Assembly: GCF_009792795.1 (NCBI RefSeq)
Contig: NZ_VKHQ01000005.1
Location: 186,001 to 250,000, forward strand
Direction of reading: 5' to 3'
DNA: 64,000 bases
Origin: Cognatiluteimonas profundi
GTDB lineage: Bacteria > Pseudomonadota > Gammaproteobacteria > Xanthomonadales > Xanthomonadaceae
Shown: piece by piece, positions 1-10,077 of the stretch
How the letters are laid out: every line of letters starts with the position of its first letter
Position numbering within the stretch: the first letter of the stretch is position 1
Program-made: the position numbers and the translations under genes
The notes under the pieces: generated by a model
The model's database searches: none
Told to the model about the DNA's origin: nothing
The model's input: the letters and a program-made list of their open reading frames with translations, nothing else

Positions 1-1061
1 TCGCCGCGATGACGACATCGATTCCCGAGGCGCCGCACACCGTGCGCAACTGGGACTACCGCTACTGCTGGCTGCGCGACTCGGCCTTCGTGGTGCGCGC
101 GCTCAACCGGCTCGGCGCGACCCGCACCATGGAGGAATACATCCGCTACATCACCAACCTGGTGGCGGGCGAGGACCGCGAACTGCAACCGGTGTACGGC
201 ATCTGCTTCGAGCCGACGCTGGCCGAGGATGAAGTGCACAGCCTGGCCGGGTATCGCGGCATGGGCCCGGTCCGGCGCGGCAACCTGGCGTGGCTGCAGA
301 AGCAGCACGACGTCTACGGCAGCGTCGTGCTGGCGTCGACGCAGTTGTTCTTCGACCAGCGCCTGGAGAATTGCGGCGACGTCGCGATGTTCCAGCGCCT
401 CGAGCCACTCGGCGAGCGCGCATTCGCCCTGTACGACCAGCCCGATGCCGGGCTGTGGGAATTGCGCGGCCGCGCGCACGTGCATACCTATTCCAGCGTG
501 ATGTGCTGGGCCGCCTGCGATCGCCTGGCCCGGATCGCGTTGCGCTTCGGGCTGCAGGACCGCGTCGCCTACTGGCGTGATCGCGCGGCCATCATCCGCG
601 AGCGCGTGCTGCGCGAAGCCTGGAACGAGGCGCACGGTCACTTCGCCGACGCCTTCGGTGGCGAGCGACTGGATGCGAGCCTGTTGCTGCTGGCGGACCT
701 GGGCTTCATCGCCGCGGACGACCCGCGTTTCATCGCGACGGTCGAGGCGATCGGCCGCGACCTGCGACGCGGGGATGCGCTGTTCCGCTACATCGCCGCC
801 GATGATTTCGGCATGCCGGAGACCAGCTTCACCATCTGCACGTTCTGGTACATCGATGCGCTGGCCGCGATCGGACGTCGCGACGAGGCGCGGGGGATGT
901 TCGAGCGACTGCTCACGCGTCGCAACCACCTGGGCCTGCTGTCGGAGGACCTCGCCTTCGACAACGGCGAGGCCTGGGGCAATTTTCCACAGACGTATTC
1001 GCACGTCGGCCTCATCATCGCGGCGATGCGCCTGAGCCGGCCCTGGCAGGACGCGACGTGA
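1..1061 (+). CDS. Glycoside hydrolase family 15 protein (glucoamylase/trehalase-like), 5' end outside window
   Basis: C-terminal part of a GH15 (alpha/alpha)6-barrel enzyme that hydrolyses alpha-glucosidic bonds. The frame is open from base 3, and the first visible residues already belong to the core (RNWDYRYCWLRD), so the ATG at 9 is internal and the N-terminal beta-sandwich half lies upstream of the window. Near the C-terminus the segment LSEDLAFDNGEAWGNFPQ followed by SHVGLI is the GH15 signature, with Glu in LSED the likely catalytic acid. Only 46 bp separate it from otsA on the same strand, so they probably form one transcript. GH15 enzymes beside otsA are common in xanthomonads, and some GH15 proteins are trehalases, so a role in trehalose turnover is plausible. 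The substrate cannot be told from the sequence. Confidence 0.9.
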   Translation, partial: AAMTTSIPEAPHTVRNWDYRYCWLRDSAFVVRALNRLGATRTMEEYIRYITNLVAGEDRELQPVYGICFEPTLAEDEVHSLAGYRGMGPVRRGNLAWLQKQHDVYGSVVLASTQLFFDQRLENCGDVAMFQRLEPLGERAFALYDQPDAGLWELRGRAHVHTYSSVMCWAACDRLARIALRFGLQDRVAYWRDRAAIIRERVLREAWNEAHGHFADAFGGERLDASLLLLADLGFIAADDPRFIATVEAIGRDLRRGDALFRYIAADDFGMPETSFTICTFWYIDALAAIGRRDEARGMFERLLTRRNHLGLLSEDLAFDNGEAWGNFPQTYSHVGLIIAAMRLSRPWQDAT

Positions 1062-1107
1062 TCGCAACCGCGCATATCCGACCCGGTCCCAGCATGGGAT
1101 GCGGCCG

Positions 1108-2478
1108 ATGAGTCGGCTTGTCGTCGTCTCCAACCGCGTCGCACTCCCGCATAACAACGATCGCGCCGGTGGCCTTGCGGTGGCGCTGCGGGCGGCGCTG
1201 GCCGAGCGTGGCGGCATGTGGTTCGGCTGGAGCGGGCGACGCATCCGCGGGGAATCGGGCGAGCGCCATGTCGAGCAGGACGGCAACATCACCTATTGCA
1301 CGGTGGACCTGTCCTACCGCGATTTCGATGCGTACTACAACGGCTTCGCCAACCGCACGCTGTGGCCGCTGCTGCATTTCCGCATGGACCTGGTCGACTA
1401 CAACCGCGAGACCTGGGCGGCCTATCGGCGCGTGAATGCATTGTTCGCCGAGCGCCTGGTGCCCGAACTGCGCAAGGACGACGTGCTGTGGGTGCATGAC
1501 TACCACGTCATCCCGCTGGCACAGGAGCTGCGCGAACGCGGCGTCGACAACCGCATCGGCTTCTTCCTGCATGTGCCGATGCCATCGTCCGACCTGCTGG
1601 CGGCGCTGCCGGCACACCGCGAGGTGTTCGCCGCGCTGTCGTCGTACGACCTCGTCGGCTTCCAGACCACGCGGGACCTCGAGCGATTCCAGGATTACGT
1701 GCGCCTGTTCGGTGGCGGCCGCCTGATCGGCCCGGGCCAGCTGGAAACCGCGGGGGGCCGACGTTTCCGCGCGGGCGCCTTCCCGATCAGCATCGACACC
1801 AAAACCATCGCGCGGCAGGCGGCCGTCGCATGGAGACGTTCGGCGGTGCAGACGCTGCGTGCCAGCCTCACCGGCCGGCAACTGGCGATCGGCGTCGACC
1901 GGCTCGATTATTCGAAAGGCTTGCCGGAGCGGTTTCGCGCCTTCGAGCGCCACCTGGAACGCCATCCCGACCAGCGCGGCAAGCTGACCTACCTGCAGAT
2001 CGCGCCGCCGTCCCGCGGCGAGGTGCCGGAGTACCAGGCGCTGCGCCGCGAACTCGAAGGCCTCTCCGGCCACATCAATGGCCTGCATGCCGCGCCCGAC
2101 TGGACACCCGTGCGCTACGTCAATCGCAATTTCCCGCACGACGTGCTGACTGGTTTTTTCCGGATCGCGAACATCGGGCTGGTGACGCCCTTGCGCGATG
2201 GCATGAACCTGGTCGCCAAGGAATATGTCGCCGCGCAGGATCCGGACAATCCCGGCGTGCTGGTGCTGTCGCGTTTTGCCGGCGCCGCCAGCGAAATGAC
2301 CGAAGCGCTGCAGGTCAATCCCTACGACCTCGATGGCGTCGCCGATGCCATCGCCCAGGCATTCGAAATGCCCCTGGCCGAGCGCAGGCAGCGCTGGCGC
2401 GCGATGATGGATTCACTGGAGCGGCACGACATCAACGCCTGGCGTCGCAGTTATCTTGGCGCGCTCTCGGCGGCCTGA
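1108..2478 (+). CDS. otsA: Alpha,alpha-trehalose-phosphate synthase (UDP-forming)
   Basis: GT20 retaining glycosyltransferase that joins UDP-glucose and glucose-6-phosphate to give trehalose-6-phosphate, for osmotic and desiccation protection in the cytoplasm. The N-terminal LVVVSNRVALP, the glycine-rich AGGLAVAL loop, VHDYHVIPLA, and the C-terminal nucleotide-sugar segment LRDGMNLVAKEYVAAQ are all typical of OtsA. The length of about 456 residues fits the family (E. coli about 474). Start at 1108 (MSRLVVVSNRV) is preferred over the in-frame ATG at 1099 because family members begin just before the LVVVSNR strand; neither has a good Shine-Dalgarno sequence. No otsB phosphatase is visible downstream, so it is probably upstream of the window. 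Confidence 0.93.
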   Translation: MSRLVVVSNRVALPHNNDRAGGLAVALRAALAERGGMWFGWSGRRIRGESGERHVEQDGNITYCTVDLSYRDFDAYYNGFANRTLWPLLHFRMDLVDYNRETWAAYRRVNALFAERLVPELRKDDVLWVHDYHVIPLAQELRERGVDNRIGFFLHVPMPSSDLLAALPAHREVFAALSSYDLVGFQTTRDLERFQDYVRLFGGGRLIGPGQLETAGGRRFRAGAFPISIDTKTIARQAAVAWRRSAVQTLRASLTGRQLAIGVDRLDYSKGLPERFRAFERHLERHPDQRGKLTYLQIAPPSRGEVPEYQALRRELEGLSGHINGLHAAPDWTPVRYVNRNFPHDVLTGFFRIANIGLVTPLRDGMNLVAKEYVAAQDPDNPGVLVLSRFAGAASEMTEALQVNPYDLDGVADAIAQAFEMPLAERRQRWRAMMDSLERHDINAWRRSYLGALSAA

Positions 2479-2488
2479 CGCAACGCGT

Positions 2489-3226
2489 TCACTTCAACCA
2501 GGCCAGCGTCGCCATGCGACCGGTGACACGGTCGCGCCGATGCGAGAAGAAACGCGCGGGGTCCGAGATCGTGCACAGGTCACCACCATGCACGTGCTGC
2601 AGGCCGGCAGCCAGCAAACGGCGGCGAGCCAGCGCAGGCAGGTCGACGAGCCAGTGTCCCGGGCGTGTCGCGACGAATGCCGATGCCGCGCGCGGCTCGC
2701 CTGCTGCGAACGCGTCGTACACGTCCTCACCGACCTCGTAGGCCCGCGGCCCCGCGGCCGGGCCCATCCACGCGACGATGTCCCGTGGCGATGACCACAT
2801 CGCGGCGATCGTCGCCTCCAGCACGCCGCCCGCCAGTCCACGCCAGCCGGCGTGGGCCAGGGCGACTTCGCCGCCATCGCGCGCCGCCAGCACCACCGGC
2901 AGGCAATCGGCGGTAAGGATGGCCAGGACCAGGCCGCGGGTGCGGCTGATGGCGGCATCGGCTTCGGGCTCGTCGCCCGCGGGTTCGACGGCGACGCGGT
3001 TGCCGTGCACCTGCCGCAACCAGCGCGGCACTCCGGGAAGCGCAAAGCGGGCGGCCAGTTCGTCGCGATTGCGCGCCACCGCATCGGGCGCATCGCCGCA
3101 ACGCGTGCCCAGGTTGAAGTCGTCGAATGGCGCCTGCGACACGCCGGCGCCATGGCGCAGCGTGGTGAGCGCAGCGACGCCCGCGATGCCACCGAGCTCG
3201 GCCTGCAGCACCGCGGTGTCGTTCAT
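2489..3226 (-). CDS. pgeF: PgeF/YfiH multicopper-oxidase-like purine nucleoside phosphorylase
   Basis: Laccase-domain protein of the YfiH/PgeF family. Members have been linked both to peptidoglycan editing (excluding L-Ser from muropeptide position 1) and to adenosine phosphorolysis/deamination. The metal-binding set His74 (RQVHGNRV), Cys108 (LTADCLPVV) and His125 (LAHAGWRG) is intact, and the 245-residue length is normal. It lies 29 bp downstream of rluD on the same strand, the conserved rluD-pgeF pair that usually follows divergent bamD. It converges with otsA with only 10 bp between the stop codons, too little for a conventional separate terminator on each side. Confidence 0.9.
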   Translation of the reverse strand: MNDTAVLQAELGGIAGVAALTTLRHGAGVSQAPFDDFNLGTRCGDAPDAVARNRDELAARFALPGVPRWLRQVHGNRVAVEPAGDEPEADAAISRTRGLVLAILTADCLPVVLAARDGGEVALAHAGWRGLAGGVLEATIAAMWSSPRDIVAWMGPAAGPRAYEVGEDVYDAFAAGEPRAASAFVATRPGHWLVDLPALARRRLLAAGLQHVHGGDLCTISDPARFFSHRRDRVTGRMATLAWLK

Positions 3227-3255
3227 CGACGGCTCACCGGCACCGGCACGGCCGG

Positions 3256-4239
3256 TCAGCGGCGTGCGGCCGCCGCGGCGGCGTCATCACGCAGCGCCTT
3301 GAGCAGGTTCAGCATGTCCTCCGGCACGGGCGCGCTGCAGCGCACCGGCTCGCCGGTTGTCGGATGCTGGAATTCCAGCGTCTCGGCATGCAGCGCCTGG
3401 CGCCGGAAGCCGCGCAGCGCCTCGATCAGCTCGGGCGTCGCGCCCTTGGGCAACTTGAGCGAGCCGCCGTACACCGGGTCGCCCACGATCGGATGCTTGA
3501 GGTGCGCCATGTGCACGCGGATCTGGTGCGTGCGTCCCGTCTCCAGCCGGCATTCGAGCGCCGTGTGTGCGCGGAATCGCTCGCGCAGGCGGTAATGGGT
3601 GACGGCATCGCGGCCGTCGTCGCGCACCGCCATGCGGATGCGATCGTGCGGATGGCGCTCGATCGCCCCGGTGGCGGTGCCGCCGGACACCAGTGCGCCG
3701 ACCACGATCGCCAGGTACTGGCGATGCACGCCGCGCGCGGACAGTTGCGCCACCAGCGCGGCGTGCGCCTGCAAGGTGCGCGCGACCACCATGACGCCCG
3801 ACGTGTCCTTGTCCAGGCGATGGACGATGCCGGCGCGCGGCAGCGCCTCCAGCGACGGGTCCCGGTGCAGCAACGCGTTGACCAGCGTCCCGGTGGGATT
3901 GCCCGCGCCCGGGTGCACCACCAGTCCGGCTGGCTTGTTCAACACGATGACCTGGGCGTCCTCGTACAGGACGTCCAGGGCGATGTCCTCGGGCTCGGCC
4001 CGGGTCTGGACGTCGAGCACGGCGGTGAGCGACACCGCCTCGCCGCCGCGGACGAGTTCGCGGCCGCGCACCGTCCGGCCGTCGAGCAGCAGGTCGCCGG
4101 ACTTGATCCACAGGCTCAGCCGGGACCGCGAGAATTCAGGGAAGAGTTCGGCCACGACCGCATCGAACCGACGGCCGGCCGCGGCGTCAGGGACGCAGGC
4201 TGCGCGGGTTTCGGTGGCGTCGGGCGACGATGCGGGCAT
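3256..4239 (-). CDS. rluD: 23S rRNA pseudouridine(1911/1915/1917) synthase
   Basis: Isomerises uridines in helix 69 of 23S rRNA. An N-terminal S4-like RNA-binding domain ([19 protein letters not shown], then DGRTV) precedes the catalytic domain with [17 protein letters not shown], whose Asp is the nucleophile, and the later [12 protein letters not shown] motif. Start 4239 gives 327 residues, close to E. coli RluD (326). The frame stays open a further 108 codons upstream but that part is low-complexity Arg/Pro-rich sequence and overlaps the bamD start. A GGAG lies about 10 bases before the chosen ATG. Divergent from bamD and cotranscribed with pgeF, as in many gammaproteobacteria. Confidence 0.93.
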   Translation of the reverse strand: MPASSPDATETRAACVPDAAAGRRFDAVVAELFPEFSRSRLSLWIKSGDLLLDGRTVRGRELVRGGEAVSLTAVLDVQTRAEPEDIALDVLYEDAQVIVLNKPAGLVVHPGAGNPTGTLVNALLHRDPSLEALPRAGIVHRLDKDTSGVMVVARTLQAHAALVAQLSARGVHRQYLAIVVGALVSGGTATGAIERHPHDRIRMAVRDDGRDAVTHYRLRERFRAHTALECRLETGRTHQIRVHMAHLKHPIVGDPVYGGSLKLPKGATPELIEALRGFRRQALHAETLEFQHPTTGEPVRCSAPVPEDMLNLLKALRDDAAAAAARR

Positions 4240-4259
4240 TGCGGGGGAACTCCGGGAGG

Positions 4260-4290
4260 TTAAGGGAGGCGGGCCTCCGGCTGCTATTAT
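4260..4290 (+). promoter_or_regulatory. Candidate sigma-70 promoter for bamD
   Basis: A good -10 hexamer (TATTAT, 4285-4290) lies about 70 bp before the bamD start in the divergent rluD/bamD spacer. The best upstream -35 match, TTAAGG at 4260-4265, is poor and spaced 19 bp, so this is tentative. Confidence 0.3.
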
Positions 4291-4360
4291 CGGCGCTTCG
4301 TGCCTCCGGCGCCTTCGTCCCAGCCCCATGACCCCACGTTTGTCTTCCCCGAGCATGCCC

Positions 4361-5227
4361 ATGCAGCGTTTGCCGTTCGCGCGTCGCCTGTCGTCGCTGT
4401 TGCTGCTGGCCCTGGTGGCGGCGTTTGCCGTTTCCGGGTGCTCCTCCGTCAAGGGCATCTTCAAGCACGACCGCAAGGACGCCAACGAGGGCGTGCCGGC
4501 CGAACAGCTGTATGCCAAGGGCCACAAGCAGATCGAGCGCGCCAACTGGAACGGCGCGATCATCGTCTACAAGCGCCTGGTCGCCCAGTACCCGTACGGG
4601 GCGTATACCGAGCAGGCGCTGGTCGAGACGGCCTACGCGCAGTACAAGGCCGGCAGCAACGATGACGCGATCTCCACGATCGACCGTTTCATCCGCACCT
4701 ATCCGACCCATCGCAACACGGTCTACATGTACTACCTGCGCGGGCTGGTTGACTCCAACCGCGACACGGTCTTCCTGCAGCGGGTGTGGAAGCTGGATTC
4801 CAGCCGCCGCGACCTGGCCACGCCAATGCAGGCCTACAACGACTTCAAGACCGTCGCCGAGCGCTACCCCAACAGCCGCTATGCCACCGATGCACGCGCC
4901 CGCATGGCGACGCTGCGCGACCTGTTCGCGCGCCACGAGCTGGAAACAGCCCTGTACTACCTGCGCCGTGGCGCCGACGTGGCGGCGGTGGACCGCGCCA
5001 AGTACCTGCTCGAGACCTATCCGCAGTCATCGCACCAGAACGATGCGGTTGCCGTCCTCGCCGCGGCCTACACCCACATGGGCAACCAGACGCTCGCGGC
5101 CGACGCCAAGCGCGTCCTGCAGCAGAACGACCCCAACCATCCGTGGCTGCGCGGCGACTGGCCGAACTACCCCTCGAAGATCCGCACGCTCAATCCGTTT
5201 GCCGGTGACGCGCCCGCTGCGAAGTAA
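4361..5227 (+). CDS. bamD: Outer membrane protein assembly factor BamD (lipoprotein)
   Basis: Essential lipoprotein of the BAM complex that folds beta-barrel proteins into the outer membrane, working with BamA on the periplasmic face. A lipoprotein signal peptide ends in the lipobox VSGC with the lipidated Cys at residue 27. The mature part is TPR-like, with the BamD-typical segments [26 protein letters not shown] and [11 protein letters not shown]. The total of 288 residues fits the family. In-frame ATGs at 4328 and 4355 are alternatives; 4361 gives the most compact signal peptide, and none has a clear Shine-Dalgarno sequence. It is monocistronic, with a strong terminator 21 bp after the stop. 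Confidence 0.95.
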   Translation: MQRLPFARRLSSLLLLALVAAFAVSGCSSVKGIFKHDRKDANEGVPAEQLYAKGHKQIERANWNGAIIVYKRLVAQYPYGAYTEQALVETAYAQYKAGSNDDAISTIDRFIRTYPTHRNTVYMYYLRGLVDSNRDTVFLQRVWKLDSSRRDLATPMQAYNDFKTVAERYPNSRYATDARARMATLRDLFARHELETALYYLRRGADVAAVDRAKYLLETYPQSSHQNDAVAVLAAAYTHMGNQTLAADAKRVLQQNDPNHPWLRGDWPNYPSKIRTLNPFAGDAPAAK

Positions 5228-5248
5228 GCGGGTGGGCCCCATGCAAAG

Positions 5249-5276
5249 ACGCCGCCTCTGGGCGGCGTTTTTGTTT
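5249..5276 (+). terminator. Rho-independent terminator of bamD
   Basis: Perfect 8-bp stem ACGCCGCC / GGCGGCGT (5249-5256 and 5261-5268) with a TCTG loop, followed by a T-rich tract (TTTTTGTTT). It sits between convergent bamD and nadE; the opposite strand lacks a comparable T run. Confidence 0.9.
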
Positions 5277-5298
5277 GGCGAGCCCGAAAACGTCGGCG

Positions 5299-6963
5299 CT
5301 ATTCCCGATACCCGTTGCTGATCGGGTAGCGGCGCTCGCGTCCGAACGCGCGACGCGACACCTTGGGTCCGGGCGCGGCCTGGTGCCGCTTCCATTCACC
5401 GATGCGCACGAGGCGCAGCACCTTGTCGACGGTCTCGGCGTCGAAGCCGGCAGCGACGATTTCGGCGCGCGACTGCTCCTGGTCGACGTGGCGCAGCAGG
5501 ATCGCGTCGAGCACGTCGTAGGGCGGCAGCGAATCCTGGTCGCGCTGGTTCTCGCGCAACTCGGCCGACGGCGGACGCTCGATCACCGCCGGGGGAATCA
5601 CGGGATTGCCGCCGACGGTATTGCGCCAGCGCGCCAGCTCGAAGACTTCGGTCTTGTACAGGTCCTTGATCGGCGCGTAGCCGCCGCACATGTCGCCGTA
5701 GATCGTCGCGTAGCCGACTGCGTATTCGCTCTTGTTGCCCGTCGTCAGCAGCATGCCGCCGAACTTGTTGGACAGGGCCATCAGCAGCGCGCCGCGCGTG
5801 CGCGATTGCAGGTTTTCCTCGGTGGCGTCGGACGGCTGTCCCTCGAACAAGCCGGCCAATGTATCCAGGTAGCCCTGGAAGGGCTTCTCGATCGGCAAGG
5901 TGACCAGCTTCACGCCCTGCGCCGCGCACTGTTCGGCGGCAAGCGCGTTGGACAGTCCGGCCGTGTAGCGCGACGGCATGCTGACGGCGGTGACATTCTC
6001 CGCGCCCAGCGCATCCACCGCGATCGCCAGCACCACCGACGAGTCGATCCCGCCGGACAAGCCCACCCACACCTTTTCGAAACCGTTCTTGCGGCAGTAG
6101 TCGCGCGTGCCGCGCACCACCGCACGCCAGGCGAGCGCATCGCGACTTTCATCCGAATCGACCATCCAGTCGACCGGCGAGAAGCGGCGCGACGCGATGT
6201 CGAAATCGGCGACCAGCCATTGATCGAGGAAGGCCGACGCGGCCGGATGCACGATCCCGTCGCCATCGGCCAGCACCGAAGCGCCATCGAACACCAGCGC
6301 ATCCTGCCCGCCGACCAGGTTGAGATAAGCCAGCGCCACGCCGCGGCCATCCACGATGGATTCGTTGACCCGCTGCGCGATCAGCGCATCGCGCTGCGCA
6401 TGCTTGTCGCGCTCATAAGGCGATGCATTGGGCACCAGGACCAGTTGCGCGCCAGCCGCGACCGTCTGCGCCAGCGGTTCCGGGAACCACATGTCCTCGC
6501 AGATGACCAGGCCGACCTTCACGCTTTCGCCGGGAACACTGCCGTCGACGTCGAACACGCAGATGCCGCCGTCGGGATCGACATCGAAATACCGCCGCTC
6601 GTCGAAGACCGCGTAGTTGGGCAGCTCACGCTTGCGATAGGTCTGCTCCACCTGTCCGTCGCGCAGGACACTGGCGGCGTTGTACACGACCGCCCCGGCC
6701 GATTGCGGCCAGCCGACGATGGCGACGATCCCACGCGTCTGCGCGGCGATGCGCTGCAACGCAGCCTCGCACGCCGACAGGAAAGACGGCCGCAGCAGCA
6801 GGTCCTCGGGCGGATAGCCGCTGAGCGCGAGTTCGGGAAACAGCACCAGGCCGGCGCCAAGGTCGTCGCGCGCCTGGACGATCATCTCCGCGATGCGGTC
6901 GGCATTGGATTCGACCGCACCGACGGGGAAGTCGAACTGGGCGAGTGCGATGCGTAGGGTCAT
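5299..6963 (-). CDS. nadE: Glutamine-dependent NAD+ synthetase
   Basis: Last step of NAD biosynthesis: nicotinic acid adenine dinucleotide + ATP + glutamine to NAD+. Two-domain form of 554 residues. The N-terminal nitrilase-like glutaminase carries the Glu44-Lys111-Cys155 triad (FPELALSG, YRKRELPN, VICEDMW). The C-terminal ATP-pyrophosphatase domain has the P-loop SGGIDSS at residues 303-309. Start at 6963 (MTLRIALAQFDFPVG) matches the family start, and this ATG overlaps the stop of the upstream DUF559 gene as ATGA, implying translational coupling. It converges on bamD. Confidence 0.95.
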   Translation of the reverse strand: MTLRIALAQFDFPVGAVESNADRIAEMIVQARDDLGAGLVLFPELALSGYPPEDLLLRPSFLSACEAALQRIAAQTRGIVAIVGWPQSAGAVVYNAASVLRDGQVEQTYRKRELPNYAVFDERRYFDVDPDGGICVFDVDGSVPGESVKVGLVICEDMWFPEPLAQTVAAGAQLVLVPNASPYERDKHAQRDALIAQRVNESIVDGRGVALAYLNLVGGQDALVFDGASVLADGDGIVHPAASAFLDQWLVADFDIASRRFSPVDWMVDSDESRDALAWRAVVRGTRDYCRKNGFEKVWVGLSGGIDSSVVLAIAVDALGAENVTAVSMPSRYTAGLSNALAAEQCAAQGVKLVTLPIEKPFQGYLDTLAGLFEGQPSDATEENLQSRTRGALLMALSNKFGGMLLTTGNKSEYAVGYATIYGDMCGGYAPIKDLYKTEVFELARWRNTVGGNPVIPPAVIERPPSAELRENQRDQDSLPPYDVLDAILLRHVDQEQSRAEIVAAGFDAETVDKVLRLVRIGEWKRHQAAPGPKVSRRAFGRERRYPISNGYRE

Positions 6964-7388
6964 GTTGGTTCCGTGTTCGTCGTCCTGCAGACGGTGTTCG
7001 CCATTCTGCCTCCCACACTGTCGAGGGAAGGATCGGGGCAAGGACCATCAACTGCCGCGAGTGCATCGTAAATGACTGCCAGCACGGCTTCGGTGTTGGT
7101 CAATGCGTCATTGTCCCAAAATCGCAGGACGCGATAGCCGTGCGATTCGAGTTGGGACGTCCGGACGGCATCCCGTGGATCCGACAGGTGTTGGCTGCCG
7201 TCCAGTTCGACGATCAGCTTGCTCTCGACGCAGGCGAAGTCCGCGATGTACGGGCCAACCGGGTGTTGTCGCCGGAATTTCCAGCCCATCAAGGAACGGT
7301 TCCTGAGGTGGTGCCATAGGTTTCGCTCGGCATCCGTGAGCCCACCGCGCAGGCGACGGGCGAAATCCTTCTTCTGTCCCGTACGCAT
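6960..7388 (-). CDS. DUF559 (Vsr/PD-(D/E)XK endonuclease-like) domain protein
   Basis: A 142-residue protein of the DUF559 family, related to the very-short-patch-repair endonuclease fold. Visible core: YIADFACVESKLIVELDGSQH (residues 47-67), where Asp50 and Glu61 sit at the positions expected for a PD-(D/E)XK metal site, then GYRVLRFWDND. The biological role of the family is unknown. Start 7388 (MRTGQKKDFARRLR) is chosen because the frame further upstream (to 7646) runs through two repeat copies and merely translates repeat DNA. Its stop overlaps the nadE start by 4 bp (ATGA), so nadE seems to depend on translation of this gene. Confidence 0.8.
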   Translation of the reverse strand: MRTGQKKDFARRLRGGLTDAERNLWHHLRNRSLMGWKFRRQHPVGPYIADFACVESKLIVELDGSQHLSDPRDAVRTSQLESHGYRVLRFWDNDALTNTEAVLAVIYDALAAVDGPCPDPSLDSVGGRMANTVCRTTNTEPT

Positions 7389-7439
7389 CCTTGCGTCCCT
7401 GCGGCCCTCAACATGCAGGCTCGCAGCCTTGATGCGGCG

Positions 7440-7570
7440 GATCAAGAGCGCCCTCATCCGCCCTGCGGGCACCTTCTCCCGCAGGCGGGAGAAGGGAGAC
7501 AAGAGCCACGGTCGCGAGGGACTAGCCCCTCTCCCGCTTGCGGGAGAGGGGTTGGGGTGAGGGCGCTCTT
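7440..7570. repeat. 131-bp palindromic-ended repeat, copy 1
   Basis: First of two identical direct copies 144 bp apart. Each begins with AAGAGCGCCCTCATCCGCCC after GATC and ends with GGTGAGGGCGCTCTT, so the ends are inverted repeats of each other. Two internal hairpins, TTCTCCCGCAGGCGGGAGAA and CCCCTCTCCCGCTTGCGGGA, form the body. No coding content. Resembles REP/MITE-type intergenic repeats common in xanthomonads. Confidence 0.9.
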
Positions 7571-7583
7571 TGCTAAAGGATTT

Positions 7584-7714
7584 GATCAAGAGCGCCCTCA
7601 TCCGCCCTGCGGGCACCTTCTCCCGCAGGCGGGAGAAGGGAGACAAGAGCCACGGTCGCGAGGGACTAGCCCCTCTCCCGCTTGCGGGAGAGGGGTTGGG
7701 GTGAGGGCGCTCTT
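7584..7714. repeat. 131-bp palindromic-ended repeat, copy 2
   Basis: Second direct copy, separated from copy 1 by a 13-bp AT-richer spacer (7571-7583). Its last two bases overlap the TAA stop of sucD (7713-7715), so the element abuts the gene exactly. Its hairpins may also serve as the 3' end of the sucCD transcript, though there is no T tract. With copy 1 it fills the DUF559-sucD spacer. Confidence 0.9.
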
Positions 7715-8588
7715 ACCGCGCGAGGCGCTTGGCGATCGCCGCACCCAGGTCGCCGGGCGACTTCACCGTGGTGATGCCCGCGGCTTCCATCGCGGCGAAC
7801 TTGCCAGCGGCGGTGCCCTGCCCACCCGACGCGATCGCGCCGGCGTGGCCCATGCGCTTGCCCGCGGGCGCGCTGGCGCCGGCGATGAAGCCAACCACCG
7901 GCTTGGTGACGAATTCGGCGATGAACGCCGCTGCTTCTTCTTCCGCACTGCCGCCGATCTCGCCAACCATGATGATGCCTTCGGTCTGCGGGTCATCCTG
8001 GAACAGGCGCAGGCAGTCGATGAAGTTCATGCCGTTGATCGGGTCGCCGCCGATGCCGATGACGGTGGACTGGCCCAGCCCGACATCGGTCGTCTGCTTG
8101 ACCGCTTCATAGGTCAGCGTGCCGGATCGCGACACGATCGCGATCTTGCCGGGCATGTGGATATGGCCGGGCATGATGCCGATCTTGCATTCACCGGGCG
8201 TGATCACGCCGGGGCAGTTCGGGCCGATCAGCACGACGTCGTCGTAACCGGCGAGCACGTTCTTGACGCGCAGCATGTCGAGCACCGGGATGCCTTCGGT
8301 GATGCAGACAATGACGCTGATGCCGGCATCGGCAGCTTCCATGATCGCGTCGGCCGCGAATGCCGGCGGCACGTAGATGACGGATGCGTCGGCGCCGGTT
8401 GCAGCGACGGCATCGGCGACGGTGTCGAACACCGGCAGGCCGAGATGCGTGGTGCCGCCCTTGCCCGGGGTCACGCCGCCGACGACCTGGGTTCCGTAGT
8501 CGACCATCTGCTCGGCGTGGAAAGTGCCCTGCGTGCCGGTGAATCCCTGCACGATGACCTTGGTGTTTTTGTTGACGAGAACGGACAT
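7713..8588 (-). CDS. sucD: Succinyl-CoA synthetase, ADP-forming, alpha subunit
   Basis: TCA-cycle enzyme subunit; binds CoA and carries the phosphorylated histidine while converting succinyl-CoA to succinate with ATP formation. Typical 291-residue SucD beginning [21 protein letters not shown], with CoA-binding loops and the active-site segment [12 protein letters not shown] holding the phospho-His. Partner sucC lies 97 bp upstream on the same strand; the spacer is a palindromic repeat. Start 8588 is preferred; the open frame continues upstream into that repeat. Confidence 0.97.
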   Translation of the reverse strand: MSVLVNKNTKVIVQGFTGTQGTFHAEQMVDYGTQVVGGVTPGKGGTTHLGLPVFDTVADAVAATGADASVIYVPPAFAADAIMEAADAGISVIVCITEGIPVLDMLRVKNVLAGYDDVVLIGPNCPGVITPGECKIGIMPGHIHMPGKIAIVSRSGTLTYEAVKQTTDVGLGQSTVIGIGGDPINGMNFIDCLRLFQDDPQTEGIIMVGEIGGSAEEEAAAFIAEFVTKPVVGFIAGASAPAGKRMGHAGAIASGGQGTAAGKFAAMEAAGITTVKSPGDLGAAIAKRLAR

Positions 8589-8600
8589 TGCGTTGAGTCC

Positions 8601-8682
8601 TGTAGGGCGGGTTTTAACCCGCCGCCAAATGGTTGGTTGACGCTGGCGTACGAAGAGCCGGCGGGTTGAAACCCGCCCTACG
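8601..8682. repeat. REP-like inverted repeat between sucC and sucD
   Basis: Two arms, 8602-8623 (GTAGGGCGGGTTTTAACCCG...) and 8659-8681 (CGGCGGGTTGAAACCCGCCC...), are inverted copies; each arm is itself palindromic (GCGGGTTTTAACCCGC). It occupies nearly the whole spacer between two genes of one operon, so it may tune sucD expression or mRNA stability. Confidence 0.85.
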
Positions 8683-8685
8683 AAA

Positions 8686-9852
<1,167 letters not shown>

Positions 9853-10077
9853 GGGTCACCAGATGGGGAGAAGTCGTTCGCGCAAGCCATGCGGGCCGCC
9901 TGGGCCGCCGGAAGCCTGCGGCGCGAAGCCCGCCATTGTCGCCGATGCGCCGGCCGGGGACAAAACGCCCGGTCCCGTCCCGCCGCCAAAACCCCGCGAT
10001 TGGCGTTGCGTCGCGCCGGCTCCGGCAGCGCGCGTGTGCCTATACTCGGCGGGATTTCCCCCGATCCGGCCGCCCGC

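Noticed and set aside
1015-2139. A 374-codon minus-strand frame opposite otsA
   Set aside because: Shadow of otsA; low-complexity Arg/Gln/Ala-rich product and no family features.
7389-7646. N-terminal extension of the DUF559 gene through the repeats
   Set aside because: The added residues (for example SPFSRLREKVPAGRMRALLI) occur twice because they simply translate the 131-bp repeat; such stretches are a common misannotation in xanthomonads.
7440-7714. CRISPR-like array
   Set aside because: Only two repeats of 131 bp with a 13-bp spacer; no array of short repeats or cas genes.
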